Source of the DNA: Lachnospiraceae bacterium
GTDB lineage: Bacteria > Bacillota > Clostridia > Lachnospirales > Lachnospiraceae
NCBI GenBank assembly: GCA_017618195.1
Contig: JAFZUW010000010.1
Coordinates: 1-64,000 of the forward strand
Direction of reading: 5' to 3'
Length of the DNA: 64,000 bases
Shown here: piece by piece, positions 43,501 through 52,123 of the stretch
How positions within the stretch are numbered: position 1 is the first letter of the stretch
Layout of the letters: each line of letters begins with the position of its first letter
The notes under the pieces: generated by a model
Seen by the model: the letters and a program-made list of their open reading frames with translations, nothing else
What the model was told of the DNA's origin: nothing
Database searches by the model: none
Program-made: the position numbers and the translations under genes

Positions 43501-46500
43501 AATCCGGTCTCAAATCATACACCGTGACGCTGAACGGAACCGAGCTGACGGCCGATGCGGACGGAAACGAACTCGTAACGGATTTTTCGGAATCCGAGCT
43601 GCAGTTTGTTTCGAAGTCATTCCGAATCTCGACCTCGCAGGCCGGCGGCAAATCGGATTGTTCTTACGAACTGATCGTTTCCGCAACGGACAATGCGGGC
43701 AACGTCAGCGAAGTATTCCGACAGGTTGTATATATTGACGGTTCGGCCCCGATAATAACGGATTTCAACTTTGCAACGCTTGATTCGGACGGAACCCTTT
43801 ACATTTATCCTTATGATGCATATGCAAACGGACCGATTCTTGTTAAGGTTAAGGCAAGAGATAATGCGTCCGGCCCGAACTCCGGAGTAGAGAAGATTCT
43901 TCTCTACGTAAACGGAGAGCTTTTCGCAGAGCAGGCAGTAAACCCCGAAACCGGAGAGGCAGTATTCACGGTTCCCGCGGAGGAACTTCCGGAAGGGTAT
44001 GCCCAGACGCTCCTTTTGAGCGCCAAGGCCGTGGATGCTTCGGGACTGACCGGGGACGAGAAGAAGCCGAAGGAAGCCGCCACGAACATAGCAACGAATA
44101 CCGTTACCATTGATACCGTTGCTCCGACCATGGACGTAAGCCTTCCCGAACAGGGACAGTTTGTTCTCGATGACCAGATCTGGTACAAGGATGATTTTGA
44201 ATTCGTTATCACCGGGCAGGACGCACAGTCCGGAATCAATATGTTCGAACTGCGCATTAACGGCACCGAGATTACCGCCGACGCGGAAGGAACGCCGATT
44301 CCCGTAGGTTACGGCAGTGAAAGTGCTCCGGACAAGCAGCTTCCGGAATTCCGCTTTAAGTCGGAAGATTATGCAGACAACAACGATACGATCGTGATTG
44401 ACGCAAAGCTTCGCGACAGCGCGGGAAATGTCACAACCGTTAAGAAGACGATACGGATTGACCGCAAGGTTCCCGTAATCACCGGTTTCGCATTGAAGCC
44501 CGTTGCGGAGGCAGACAGTCTGAATTATCTCCGTTTCGGTTCGTTTGCCAACGGCAAAGTGGAAGTTACGGTTTACGTATCCGATGAAGCACCTTCGGCC
44601 GGAGCCGGCACCGTAATGCTTTATCTGCATACCGGTGACGTTGCATATCTGGCAGCGGAAGTGATTGACGGCAAAGCCGTATTCGTAGTTCCCGAGAGTG
44701 AGCTTGTTTCCGGCGCGGACGAAGAATACACATTTTCCGCAATCCCGATAGACGCAGTCATTAATTACGGAACGAGAAAATCACTTGATTCACAGTTTAT
44801 TCCCGAGATGGCGGTTCCTTTGCTTCGGGTTGAGAATATCGCGCCGACCGTATCGGTTGAGAAAGACGGAACTCCCGGAAAAACGGCCAACGGAATGCAG
44901 TGGCATCTGTCGGACGTCGTTTGGAACGTTTCGATTGCGGATGCACAGTCCGGAATCGCATCGGTATCCGTTACGATGAACGGAACGAAGCTTCAGGAGG
45001 ACGTTAACGGACAGACCGTTGGTTCCGCTTACGGAGAAGGCGATGAGGCGGTTCCTGCTTTGCAGTTTGCCTTCAGTTCCGCGCAGGCTGCCGTTACCGC
45101 CGGCAATTCGGTAACGATTGAAATCACGGCAACCGATAATGCGGGCAATGTCAGCACGCTTTATAAAGACACCATTTACAAAGATTCCACGGCACCGGTG
45201 ATCAAGGGCTTTAAGTTCCAGCAGCAGGGCGGAACGGAGAGCGGACTGATCGCGGCAGGTTCCACGCTGAGCGAGATGGGATATTTCTTCGCCCGTGATA
45301 CCGTTGTGCGGATCAGCGCCGAGGATCCGGACCAGGGCTCCGGAATCAAGAGCATTACTTATTATCTGAAGAATGCCGACGGCACGGAGACAGCGGCGCA
45401 GACCGCTGCGGCCGATGCGAACGGCGACGTCTTCATAACGATCAAGGCCCCGTTCAAGGGTCAGATCTTCGCGAAGGCCGCCGACGAACTTTCCAATACG
45501 GGCGATTACGCAAGCGTAAAGGGAATCGTTGTGGAGAATCCGGAAAGCCACGGTGCGGAAACGCATATCACGTTCGGCAAGGGTCAGCCGACCGGCGCAC
45601 AGACGAACGGTACGGAGCTTTATAACACGAACGTGGAACTGAATCTGCGGATCACGGACCGCTACTCCGGAATCAAGGCAGTTGAGTGGTCGGTAACGGC
45701 ACCCGCCGATCAGGCCAGAAACCAGGCGGCAGCCCTTACGATCAATGAAAACGGTGCAATGAACGGAGACGCGGGCTGGACCGTACTTGCAAGCGACGGC
45801 AAGCTTGTTACGGATATGTCAAAGACCATCACCGTATCCAACGACAGCAATGATATTGTTGTACGCGTGCGGATGCGTGACGGAGCCGGAAACGTTTCCG
45901 AGAGACAGCTTACGTTCGGCATTGATAAGACGATCCCGACGGTTGAGATCGGTTTCGATAACAACAATACGGATGCGGATCACGGTTACATTTACAATCA
46001 GCCGAGAACGATGACAATCACGGTAACCGAGAGAAACTTCATTGCCGCCGATTTCATCTGCGGAATCCGTGCTTCGGACGGAACCGCTCCTGCAATTTCC
46101 AAATGGACGGAGGAACGGGATCCTAACGACCCGAACCGTGTCGTACATACCGCCACCGTATATTTCTCGGCGGACAGTACTTATAATGTAAACCTTTCTT
46201 ATGCGGACAGGGCAGGCAACAGAGCCGGAATTCCGGCAGTACCGGTCTTTATCATTGACCGAACGAAGCCCGTTATCCGTGTTTCGTTCGACAATAATAA
46301 GGCAAGTAGCGAAAACTACTATAATCAGGCTCGTACCGCTACCGTAACGGTAACCGAGCGGAACTTCGACGTATCCCGCGTATCCCTTGAAGGAAATGCG
46401 AAGATGGGCAACTGGACGGCTAACGGAGATCAGCACAGCGTTACGCTTACGTTCGAAAAGGACGGCACGTACGACCTGAAGATTTCCGCTTCCGACCGCG

Positions 46501-47627
46501 CGGCAAATGAGGCGGATCCTTATACCGTAGACACCTTTATCATCGATACGGAAGCACCCCGTCTCTCCCTTGACGGCATCCAGACCGCGAACGGAGACGA
46601 AGTTGCTCCGATCATTACGTGTCTCGATGAGAGCTATGACCCGAAGGGACTGAGTATCTCCCTGAGAAGACGCAGAGCCGACAAGACTGTCGACATTCAG
46701 GCACCTACCGTAACGGATATCGAGGAAGACGGCCTGACCGGTCAGAAGTTTACATATAAGAATTTCGACCCGACGCAGGACAACGACGATATTTATACGT
46801 TTGAGATCAAGGCGACCGATAAGGCAGGCAACACCAGCGAGACGATCATCAAGTCATTCTCCGTAAACCGTTTCGGATCCACATATGATCTGACGGCCAA
46901 CAAGGAGCTGAACGGCAAATACTCCGGTCTCGCGGAGGACATCGTGATTGTTGAGACCAATGTCGACGAAATTGATACGGATGCGGTTGAGATAACGATT
47001 CTGCGGAACAATGTTCCCCAGAAGCTCGTACGTGGCAAAGACTACTCTGTTGAAACTGTTGATAAGAGCGGTCAGAACTGGAAGGAATACAAGTACGTTA
47101 TCCGTAAGGATGTATTCGTTCAGGATGGTGAGTACAGCATCCAGATCGTATCCGTGGACAAAGCCGGTAATACGAACCAGAACACGAACAGTAAGGACGG
47201 AATGGTCACATTCTGTATTGATAAGATTGCGCCCGAGATTATCGTGCTTACTCCTACGGCCAATACGAACTACGCGCAGCCTTCCCTTACGGCAAGCGTG
47301 GAAATCCGTGACAACTACAAGCTCGACCGCGTAATGTTCATCGTGGACGGAGCAGTGATCGGAAACGGAGCATACGAGACGGACGGCCACGGGCTGTACA
47401 CGTTTGAGATTCCGCAGTCCGACAGCCGGCAGACGATTGAGATTATTGCAACCGACGCGGCAGGCAACGAGAGAAGGATTGAGATTAAGGACATTCTTGT
47501 ATCTTCGAACCTGCTGATCCGGTTTATTCACAATCCGGGTGCGATTGTTGCGGCAATCCTGATCCTGCTTCTTCTGTTGGCAGTACTGATCCTGTGGCTT
47601 CGCTACAGGCGCGGAAACAAGGCTTGA
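40536..47627 (+). CDS. Giant surface protein with Ig-like repeats, 2363 residues
   Basis: A very large membrane-anchored surface protein. An N-terminal signal (SAVMTALLVFNLIPVGSFRT) is followed by a carboxypeptidase-regulatory-like module near residues 150-220 (GSVRDTEGNPVENASVIVSS). Then about fifteen Ig-like domains follow, many marked by a DTKAPVI/DRKVPVI-like opening and a SGIxxxxVxxNG strand. They come in alternating pairs of about 260 residues, with phrases such as WYSSDVTWNISISDSESGLK, and ATDNAGNVS closing each pair. The C terminus has one membrane helix (IVAAILILLLLLAVLILWL) and a basic tail; no LPXTG motif is seen. It ends the operon of phosphatase, kinase and small membrane protein. 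An adhesin or envelope-tension element is likely; the ligand is unknown. Confidence 0.88.
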   Translation: MKHRIEKPITKLVSAVMTALLVFNLIPVGSFRTRAEGDEPLVSANYTLVYNDDVQGITPIYIGGSFELTNTADESEKHSGEVDGGRFEVTGFTDGATYSLNLKLNDATDWFCDIAGNRFFRMPVLPMNVVLNNTLSGTIVCSRIGEAQYSGSVRDTEGNPVENASVIVSSVGSYLLVIPYTGQTDSQGNYTINLPDLPGQSIEMEISKDGHYSASISAIPAEGRSFGESTLNNIKPDRTKPVISVPQSEDRFDYYDASGLGRAGVTKARIQFKDETPADPYEEVSGLKKIYIIDEALGTFEDVRQKVTDPITLDGETSYTYVFDVTPGKVYTIYAEDAQGNHSEAYTVTYQNDDQPPVYWNAGLYTDPETNDQTGITVKTDGYHSPQTVYLRFETNDTGSNVNSGVDHAEVFVKSKTSEGYDRYAVAEPNGANVCCIELTGSTFNDYRKLGVVIYDKAGNGTALMSLTDMNLQKDCLAIGSMKPVITEAVEGTSVSPIEGVPGSVFKDPPKFTFTFTDPEEIGFTDITVKVNGTVWTPETDEEILLADIPYASGTQIELCDPKDEEGNSLLKEGSNDIVVSCTSLSGSASKSYQYILDTKAPVISKITVDPYSEGTALGITNGIVYSTGAVKVTVEAADGTTFAGLSSVTLLNDGTDYKTEAVTEGNKAVFVIPLDYSESVDYSLNISVKAKDALGNETSETILTAENSNTGTGTIYISSRKTEITLSIPAGTVIGEKTWYSAPPVLSVSAKDEFAGISKIYVSVNGREVEGSPFTFTDVPLPTEKTLETAFEAALAEESGLCHIIVTVMNGAGALTNTQKEIYLDCSAPEVDAFGLDASEGYSLNLTEHGNYANGPIEVTVSAQDDRVGIEKIVLLADGTEIAEQAPDADGTAVFTVSPEQFSSDIVRHNVSAYAVDRLGNAGDSTALIPYENSDVHSEDIVFDVTAPDVTGALEEGTPEGRTTGEGEAQKVWYSSDVTWNISISDSESGLKSYTVTLNGTELTADADGNELVTDFSESELQFVSKSFRISTSQAGGKSDCSYELIVSATDNAGNVSEVFRQVVYIDGSAPIITDFNFATLDSDGTLYIYPYDAYANGPILVKVKARDNASGPNSGVEKILLYVNGELFAEQAVNPETGEAVFTVPAEELPEGYAQTLLLSAKAVDASGLTGDEKKPKEAATNIATNTVTIDTVAPTMDVSLPEQGQFVLDDQIWYKDDFEFVITGQDAQSGINMFELRINGTEITADAEGTPIPVGYGSESAPDKQLPEFRFKSEDYADNNDTIVIDAKLRDSAGNVTTVKKTIRIDRKVPVITGFALKPVAEADSLNYLRFGSFANGKVEVTVYVSDEAPSAGAGTVMLYLHTGDVAYLAAEVIDGKAVFVVPESELVSGADEEYTFSAIPIDAVINYGTRKSLDSQFIPEMAVPLLRVENIAPTVSVEKDGTPGKTANGMQWHLSDVVWNVSIADAQSGIASVSVTMNGTKLQEDVNGQTVGSAYGEGDEAVPALQFAFSSAQAAVTAGNSVTIEITATDNAGNVSTLYKDTIYKDSTAPVIKGFKFQQQGGTESGLIAAGSTLSEMGYFFARDTVVRISAEDPDQGSGIKSITYYLKNADGTETAAQTAAADANGDVFITIKAPFKGQIFAKAADELSNTGDYASVKGIVVENPESHGAETHITFGKGQPTGAQTNGTELYNTNVELNLRITDRYSGIKAVEWSVTAPADQARNQAAALTINENGAMNGDAGWTVLASDGKLVTDMSKTITVSNDSNDIVVRVRMRDGAGNVSERQLTFGIDKTIPTVEIGFDNNNTDADHGYIYNQPRTMTITVTERNFIAADFICGIRASDGTAPAISKWTEERDPNDPNRVVHTATVYFSADSTYNVNLSYADRAGNRAGIPAVPVFIIDRTKPVIRVSFDNNKASSENYYNQARTATVTVTERNFDVSRVSLEGNAKMGNWTANGDQHSVTLTFEKDGTYDLKISASDRAANEADPYTVDTFIIDTEAPRLSLDGIQTANGDEVAPIITCLDESYDPKGLSISLRRRRADKTVDIQAPTVTDIEEDGLTGQKFTYKNFDPTQDNDDIYTFEIKATDKAGNTSETIIKSFSVNRFGSTYDLTANKELNGKYSGLAEDIVIVETNVDEIDTDAVEITILRNNVPQKLVRGKDYSVETVDKSGQNWKEYKYVIRKDVFVQDGEYSIQIVSVDKAGNTNQNTNSKDGMVTFCIDKIAPEIIVLTPTANTNYAQPSLTASVEIRDNYKLDRVMFIVDGAVIGNGAYETDGHGLYTFEIPQSDSRQTIEIIATDAAGNERRIEIKDILVSSNLLIRFIHNPGAIVAAILILLLLLAVLILWLRYRRGNKA

Positions 47628-47652
47628 CAGAAACCGAAAAGGGTAGTATAGT
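47624..47652 (+). promoter_or_regulatory. Promoter of the T-box/metG transcript
   Basis: TTGACA (47624-47629), 17 bases, TATAGT (47647-47652). The -35 box contains the stop codon of the giant surface-protein gene. Confidence 0.8.
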
Positions 47653-47664
47653 GTACCCATTCCA

Positions 47665-47921
47665 TAAGTCAAAGACAGTGAAGAGAAGAGTACTTTCGGG
47701 AATCCGATACAGAGAATCCGTATTGGTGAGAGCGGAACGGCAATTCGCGGAAGGAACATGGTCTCGGAGTCGCAGGGGCGAGCGCATTGCGTTAGGTCCT
47801 GCCGGGAGCACCCGTTAACGTGTGAGGCTGTATCGAAGCAGCCGGTGAGGCACCGGAAGGTGTGAAGTAAAGTGGTACCACGAAGCTATGGCTCTCGTCT
47901 TTATAAGGCGGGAGCCTTTTT
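47665..47921 (+). promoter_or_regulatory. T-box riboswitch, methionine-specific, upstream of metG
   Basis: The conserved T-box AAAGTGGTACCACG lies at about 47868-47882. A terminator follows: GGCTCTCG (47890-47897) with CGGGAGCC (47909-47916) and T5. In stem I the codon ATG at 47758-47760, in GGAACATGGTC, is the likely specifier, matching methionyl-tRNA synthetase downstream. Uncharged tRNA-Met would favour the antiterminator and read-through. The 5' limit is approximate. Confidence 0.92.
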
Positions 47922-47985
47922 GTATACATCCGTTTGCTTAAGCCGCGGATTGTATACCGGCTATGGATAATGAGGAGGAAGTTCA

Positions 47986-50010
47986 ATGGCAGACAAGAAA
48001 CCCTATTACATCACAACGGCGATTGCTTACGCGTCGGGCGTTCCGCACATCGGAAACACCTATGAGATCGTACTCGCCGACAGCATTGCGCGGTTCAAGA
48101 GACAGCAGGGCTACGACGTGTTCTTCCAGACCGGAACCGATGAGCACGGTCAGAAGATCGAGCAGAAGGCTGCGGCCAAAGGAATCGAGCCCAAGGCATA
48201 TGTGGATGATATTGCAGGCAAGATCAAAGACATCTGCGATCATCTGAATGTTACCTATGATAAGTTCATCCGTACAACCGATGACTATCATGTTGCCCAG
48301 ATGCAGAAGATTTTCCGCAAGCTTTATGAGCAGGGCGACATTTACAAGAGCTCTTATCACGGAATGTACTGTACGCCTTGTGAATCCTTCTGGACGGAAT
48401 CGCAGTTAAAGGACGGCAAATGCCCCGACTGCGGCCGTGAGGTGCATCCCGCCAGCGAGGAGGCGTATTTTCTGCGTGCAAGCAAGTATGCTCCGCGTCT
48501 GATCGAGCACATTAACAAGCATCCCGAGTTCATTCAGCCGGTATCCCGCAAGAACGAGATGATGAACAACTTCCTTCTGCCGGGCCTGCAGGACCTCTGC
48601 GTATCGAGAACCTCGGTAAAATGGGGCATTCCGGTTGATTTCGACGACAAGCACACCATCTTCGTATGGATGGATGCTCTTACCAACTACATCACCGGTA
48701 TCGGATACGATGCGGACGGCAGCAGCACGGAGCAGTACGCGAAGTTCTGGCCGGCCGACCTTCACCTGATCGGCAAGGACATTATCCGTTTCCATACGAT
48801 TTACTGGCCGATCTGGCTGATGGCTCTCGGCGAGCCGCTTCCGAAGCAGGTGTTCGGACATCCCTGGCTTCTGCAGGGCGGCGACAAGATGAGCAAATCG
48901 AAGGGCAATGTGATCTATGCGGACGACCTGATTTCTCTGTTCGGCATTGATGCCGTACGGTACTTTGTTCTGCACGAGATGCCGTTCGACAACGACGGCG
49001 TAATCACATGGGAGCTGGTTGTGGAAAGAACCAATTCCGACCTTGCGAACACGCTCGGAAACCTTGTAAACCGTACCATTTCGATGACCAACAAGTATTT
49101 CGGCGGAGTTGTACGCTCTACCGGCGCTTCGGAAGAGGTTGATGAGGACCTCAAGGCAGTCGTTACCGGAACCCGCGACCGCGTAAGCGCAAAGATGGAC
49201 GAGCTTCGCGTGGCCGACGCCATTTCCGAAATCTTCACGCTGTTTAAGCGCTGCAACAAATACATTGACGAGACGATGCCGTGGGCGCTCGCCAAGGACG
49301 AGGCGAAAAAGGACCGTCTTGCGGAAGTGCTTTACAACCTGACCGAATCCATTACGATCGGCGCAGGACTTCTCAGCAGCTTCCTTCCCGAGACCGCCGA
49401 TAAGATCGTTGCCCAGCTGAATACAAAAATCCGTGCATTTGACGACCTCAACCGTTTCGGTCTGTATCCGAACGGCGCATCCGTAACCGATAAGCCTGAA
49501 ATTCTGTTTGCAAGAATCGATTTCGCGGAAGTTGCGCCGAAGATTGCGGAGATTCAGGCAAAGCAGAAGGCGGAATACGAGGCGGAGCAGGCGATGGAAG
49601 CAGGCGGCGATGCGTCGAAGACCGAAGAGGCTCCGGCGGATTCGAAGAATGACGAGAGTCGTTTCATCGACATTGATCCGAAGGAAGAGATTTCCTATGA
49701 GGACTTTGCGAAACTTCAGTTCCGTGTCGGCTTGATCGTGAAGTGCGAAGAAGTTCCGAAGTCCAAGAAGCTGCTCTGCTCCCAGGTTAAGGTCGGAAGC
49801 AAAACGCTCCGGATCGTATCGGGGATCAAGAAGGATTACAGTCCCGAGCAGATGGTCGGAAAGCATGTAATGGTACTGACGAACCTGAAGCCGGCAACGC
49901 TTGCGGGAATTCAGTCCGAAGGCATGCTTCTGTGTGCAGAAGACGAGAATGGCGAACTTGCACTGATGACCCCCGAGAAGTTTATGCCGAGCGGAGCGGA
50001 AATCTGCTGA
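47986..50010 (+). CDS. metG: Methionyl-tRNA synthetase
   Basis: A 674-residue class I aminoacyl-tRNA synthetase. YITTAIAYASGVPHIGNTYE contains the HIGH-type motif (HIGN). The zinc-binding knuckle shows CTPCESFW and CPDCGREV. KMSKSKGNVIYADDL is the KMSKS loop. From about residue 565 an EMAP/tRNA-binding OB domain follows (LQFRVGLIVKCEEVPKSKKL and AGIQSEGMLLCAEDENGEL), used for dimer formation and tRNA capture. A charged Ala/Glu linker (residues about 525-560) separates the two parts. Expression is controlled by the T-box leader. GAGGAGG precedes ATG 47986. Confidence 0.97.
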   Translation: MADKKPYYITTAIAYASGVPHIGNTYEIVLADSIARFKRQQGYDVFFQTGTDEHGQKIEQKAAAKGIEPKAYVDDIAGKIKDICDHLNVTYDKFIRTTDDYHVAQMQKIFRKLYEQGDIYKSSYHGMYCTPCESFWTESQLKDGKCPDCGREVHPASEEAYFLRASKYAPRLIEHINKHPEFIQPVSRKNEMMNNFLLPGLQDLCVSRTSVKWGIPVDFDDKHTIFVWMDALTNYITGIGYDADGSSTEQYAKFWPADLHLIGKDIIRFHTIYWPIWLMALGEPLPKQVFGHPWLLQGGDKMSKSKGNVIYADDLISLFGIDAVRYFVLHEMPFDNDGVITWELVVERTNSDLANTLGNLVNRTISMTNKYFGGVVRSTGASEEVDEDLKAVVTGTRDRVSAKMDELRVADAISEIFTLFKRCNKYIDETMPWALAKDEAKKDRLAEVLYNLTESITIGAGLLSSFLPETADKIVAQLNTKIRAFDDLNRFGLYPNGASVTDKPEILFARIDFAEVAPKIAEIQAKQKAEYEAEQAMEAGGDASKTEEAPADSKNDESRFIDIDPKEEISYEDFAKLQFRVGLIVKCEEVPKSKKLLCSQVKVGSKTLRIVSGIKKDYSPEQMVGKHVMVLTNLKPATLAGIQSEGMLLCAEDENGELALMTPEKFMPSGAEIC

Positions 50011-50072
50011 TAAGCAGTAACCGGACATTTTGCCGCAAAAGACCGGCGGCAATTCATAACAAAACACACGAA

Positions 50073-50118
50073 ACTCCGGAGAAGGACCACGAAAACAGGG
50101 CCGCTCCGGAGTCTTTTT
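50073..50118 (+). terminator. Terminator of metG
   Basis: ACTCCGGAG (50073-50081) pairs with CTCCGGAGT (50104-50112), followed by CTTTTT. The loop is long at 22 bases. Confidence 0.7.
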
Positions 50119-50171
50119 GCGGAAAATGTGATAAAAAAGACCGTTTTTGGCTATCAATTTGTCACTCTCCG

Positions 50172-50200
50172 TTGTATTTTCCGAGGTTTTGGTATATGAT
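50172..50200 (+). promoter_or_regulatory. Promoter of the FtsX-like permease gene
   Basis: TTGTAT (50172-50177), 17 bases, TATGAT (50195-50200). A GGAAAATG box lies about 50 bases upstream. Confidence 0.6.
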
Positions 50201-50271
50201 AACTATGTATGTAATTTGTGAACGAACTTCTGCGGTTCAACCTATCCCGCGGAAGTATCCGGAGGTTTTGT

Positions 50272-52122
50272 ATGGGGAGATTTTTTAAGGAATTGAAGTA
50301 TTCCCTCGGGTTGAAGAGACATCTGTTCTTCATTATCCTGATCGGTATTGCCGCCTGCGGTGCGGCATGGCTTTTCCAGGATACGCTCAGAAAAGAACTG
50401 AAGAAGTCTTTCCCGGGCACGTATGATCTGCAGAACGCGGCTTTGGAGGAATCAAAGTATCTGCTCCGCGGAGAAGTAAAACAGAAGAGCCCTCAGGTTA
50501 CGGACGGCGATCTGAAGGCGGAGATCAAGTTCAATGCCGAGCTGCAGGGAGCATCCTGGGTTAAGAATTACGAAGAAATCTGCACGGAATACATGCAGAT
50601 CGCATCTTATCTCGGACCGGATTCCGCCGTTAAGGGATACGGTACCGACGAGTATTATGATAACAAGGATGTTGACAGCAACGGCGTGAAGTACACGACC
50701 GTTCAGACGATCTGGATGGACGCGAGCCTTGCCGAAAAGTTTAAGCTCGGCAGTGAGGCAAAGCAGATCTACAACATGCCGAACAATTACCTTGAGAGAA
50801 TCTATGTCGTTCTCGGAAGCGAATACAAGGGCGATTACAGCATCGGCACCATTTTGAAGGCGCAGAACAGCGTCGGCTCGATCCAGATGCAGGTAGTCGG
50901 ATTCCTTCCTTCCAATGCCAAGGCTACGATCGGCGACAAGGAGATTGAACTGGACAGTTATATCCTTTGCCCGTTCATTTCCCTCCAGGATGTTTATGAG
51001 ATTAAGGAAGAGGTTCCGGCAGCGTATACCGACGGAATCTATATTCCGGTTTCGGCCGTTAACGGGGAATTCCTTTCGGGAGCATACCGGAACAATCCTC
51101 CGAACAAGAAGAACGACCCGAAGACCGGCGTGCAGTATGTGGAAGTAAGAAGTCTGTGGATTGAGCGTGCTGCCGTTACGGAGGAAGCGCCCGAATGGCT
51201 GAAGGCTCTTGCAGGCAGTACGGAAAAGGACAAAACGCTCGTCATGGTCGGCGCCAATTACGGGGCTGCCGGAACCATAGCCAACAGCGAGGTCAGTATG
51301 TATTCCGCTCAGGGCGTCAGCACGTTAAAGGTGCACGGCGTTCTTGATCCGGGTTCCACCTGGAACATTTACGGAATGGAGATCAATCTCGACGATTATA
51401 TCGTATTCCTTCAGCCGGAAGAGAAGAAGGAAGAGACCAATTCGGCCGAGACCAATCCGGACGGCACTTTGGATCCCGGCACAACCTTGATTGACGAGCC
51501 GGTCGGACCGAAGGAGAGAGAGTTTAAGGTTAAGGAAAGATCCATCCTGTTCCACTATCAGACGATGATGAACCGCGGTTACATTACCACGATGCTGACG
51601 CGCAACGAGGCGCAGATCAGTCTTGCGGAAGTGCTTGACAGCGCCTGGAGAGATTTCCGAAGAGACAACCCGAAGAAGGATCCGCTGACCACGTACCGGA
51701 TTGACGGTTCAAGCAAGGACAACTCCATTCTTTATCGGGAAAATTCGATGAAGCTCACGGAGAAGGTTCTGAAGTTTACGAAGTACGGCTTCCCGATCTG
51801 CGCGCTTCTGTTCGCAGTATATCTGTTTTGGAAGTTCCGCAGCGGCAAGGAGTTTTATACGACGCTTTACCTGACCGGAACCAACCGTACGGAAATGATG
51901 GTTATGTACCTGATTGAAGGTCTTTTGATGGCAGCAGCGGCATCCGCGTTCGCATTTGGCTTCTCCTTTGTGATCTGCAAGCTCTTAAAGCTTAAGATGA
52001 GTGCCGCGAAACCGGTAATACGCCGTATCTTCAAGCTTATCGGTTATCCGACGATTGCCATTATGATCTGGATTCTGATCCGTGACTTCGGACGGATGTT
52101 CCGTCGGACGCAGGAGGTGTGA
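50272..52122 (+). CDS. FtsX/MacB-like ABC permease with large outer domain
   Basis: A 616-residue membrane protein. One N-terminal helix (LFFIILIGIAACGAAWLF, residues about 18-35) is followed by an outer region of about 450 residues and three C-terminal helices (FPICALLFAVYLFWKF, YLIEGLLMAAAASAFAFGFS, IGYPTIAIMIWILI). That one-plus-three layout is typical of FtsX/MacB/LolC permeases, which transmit ATPase motion to the outside without carrying a solute across. The outer domain has beta-rich repeats (VVLGSEYKGDYSIGTILKAQ) and a Pro/Thr-rich insert. ATG 50272 has GGAGG upstream; the frame stays open to 50218. The ATPase gene starts one base after its stop. Confidence 0.78.
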   Translation: MGRFFKELKYSLGLKRHLFFIILIGIAACGAAWLFQDTLRKELKKSFPGTYDLQNAALEESKYLLRGEVKQKSPQVTDGDLKAEIKFNAELQGASWVKNYEEICTEYMQIASYLGPDSAVKGYGTDEYYDNKDVDSNGVKYTTVQTIWMDASLAEKFKLGSEAKQIYNMPNNYLERIYVVLGSEYKGDYSIGTILKAQNSVGSIQMQVVGFLPSNAKATIGDKEIELDSYILCPFISLQDVYEIKEEVPAAYTDGIYIPVSAVNGEFLSGAYRNNPPNKKNDPKTGVQYVEVRSLWIERAAVTEEAPEWLKALAGSTEKDKTLVMVGANYGAAGTIANSEVSMYSAQGVSTLKVHGVLDPGSTWNIYGMEINLDDYIVFLQPEEKKEETNSAETNPDGTLDPGTTLIDEPVGPKEREFKVKERSILFHYQTMMNRGYITTMLTRNEAQISLAEVLDSAWRDFRRDNPKKDPLTTYRIDGSSKDNSILYRENSMKLTEKVLKFTKYGFPICALLFAVYLFWKFRSGKEFYTTLYLTGTNRTEMMVMYLIEGLLMAAAASAFAFGFSFVICKLLKLKMSAAKPVIRRIFKLIGYPTIAIMIWILIRDFGRMFRRTQEV

Positions 52123-52123
52123 T

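Noticed and set aside
48406-50157. 583-residue open frame opposite metG
   Set aside because: It covers the certain metG gene; no motif or signal is seen.
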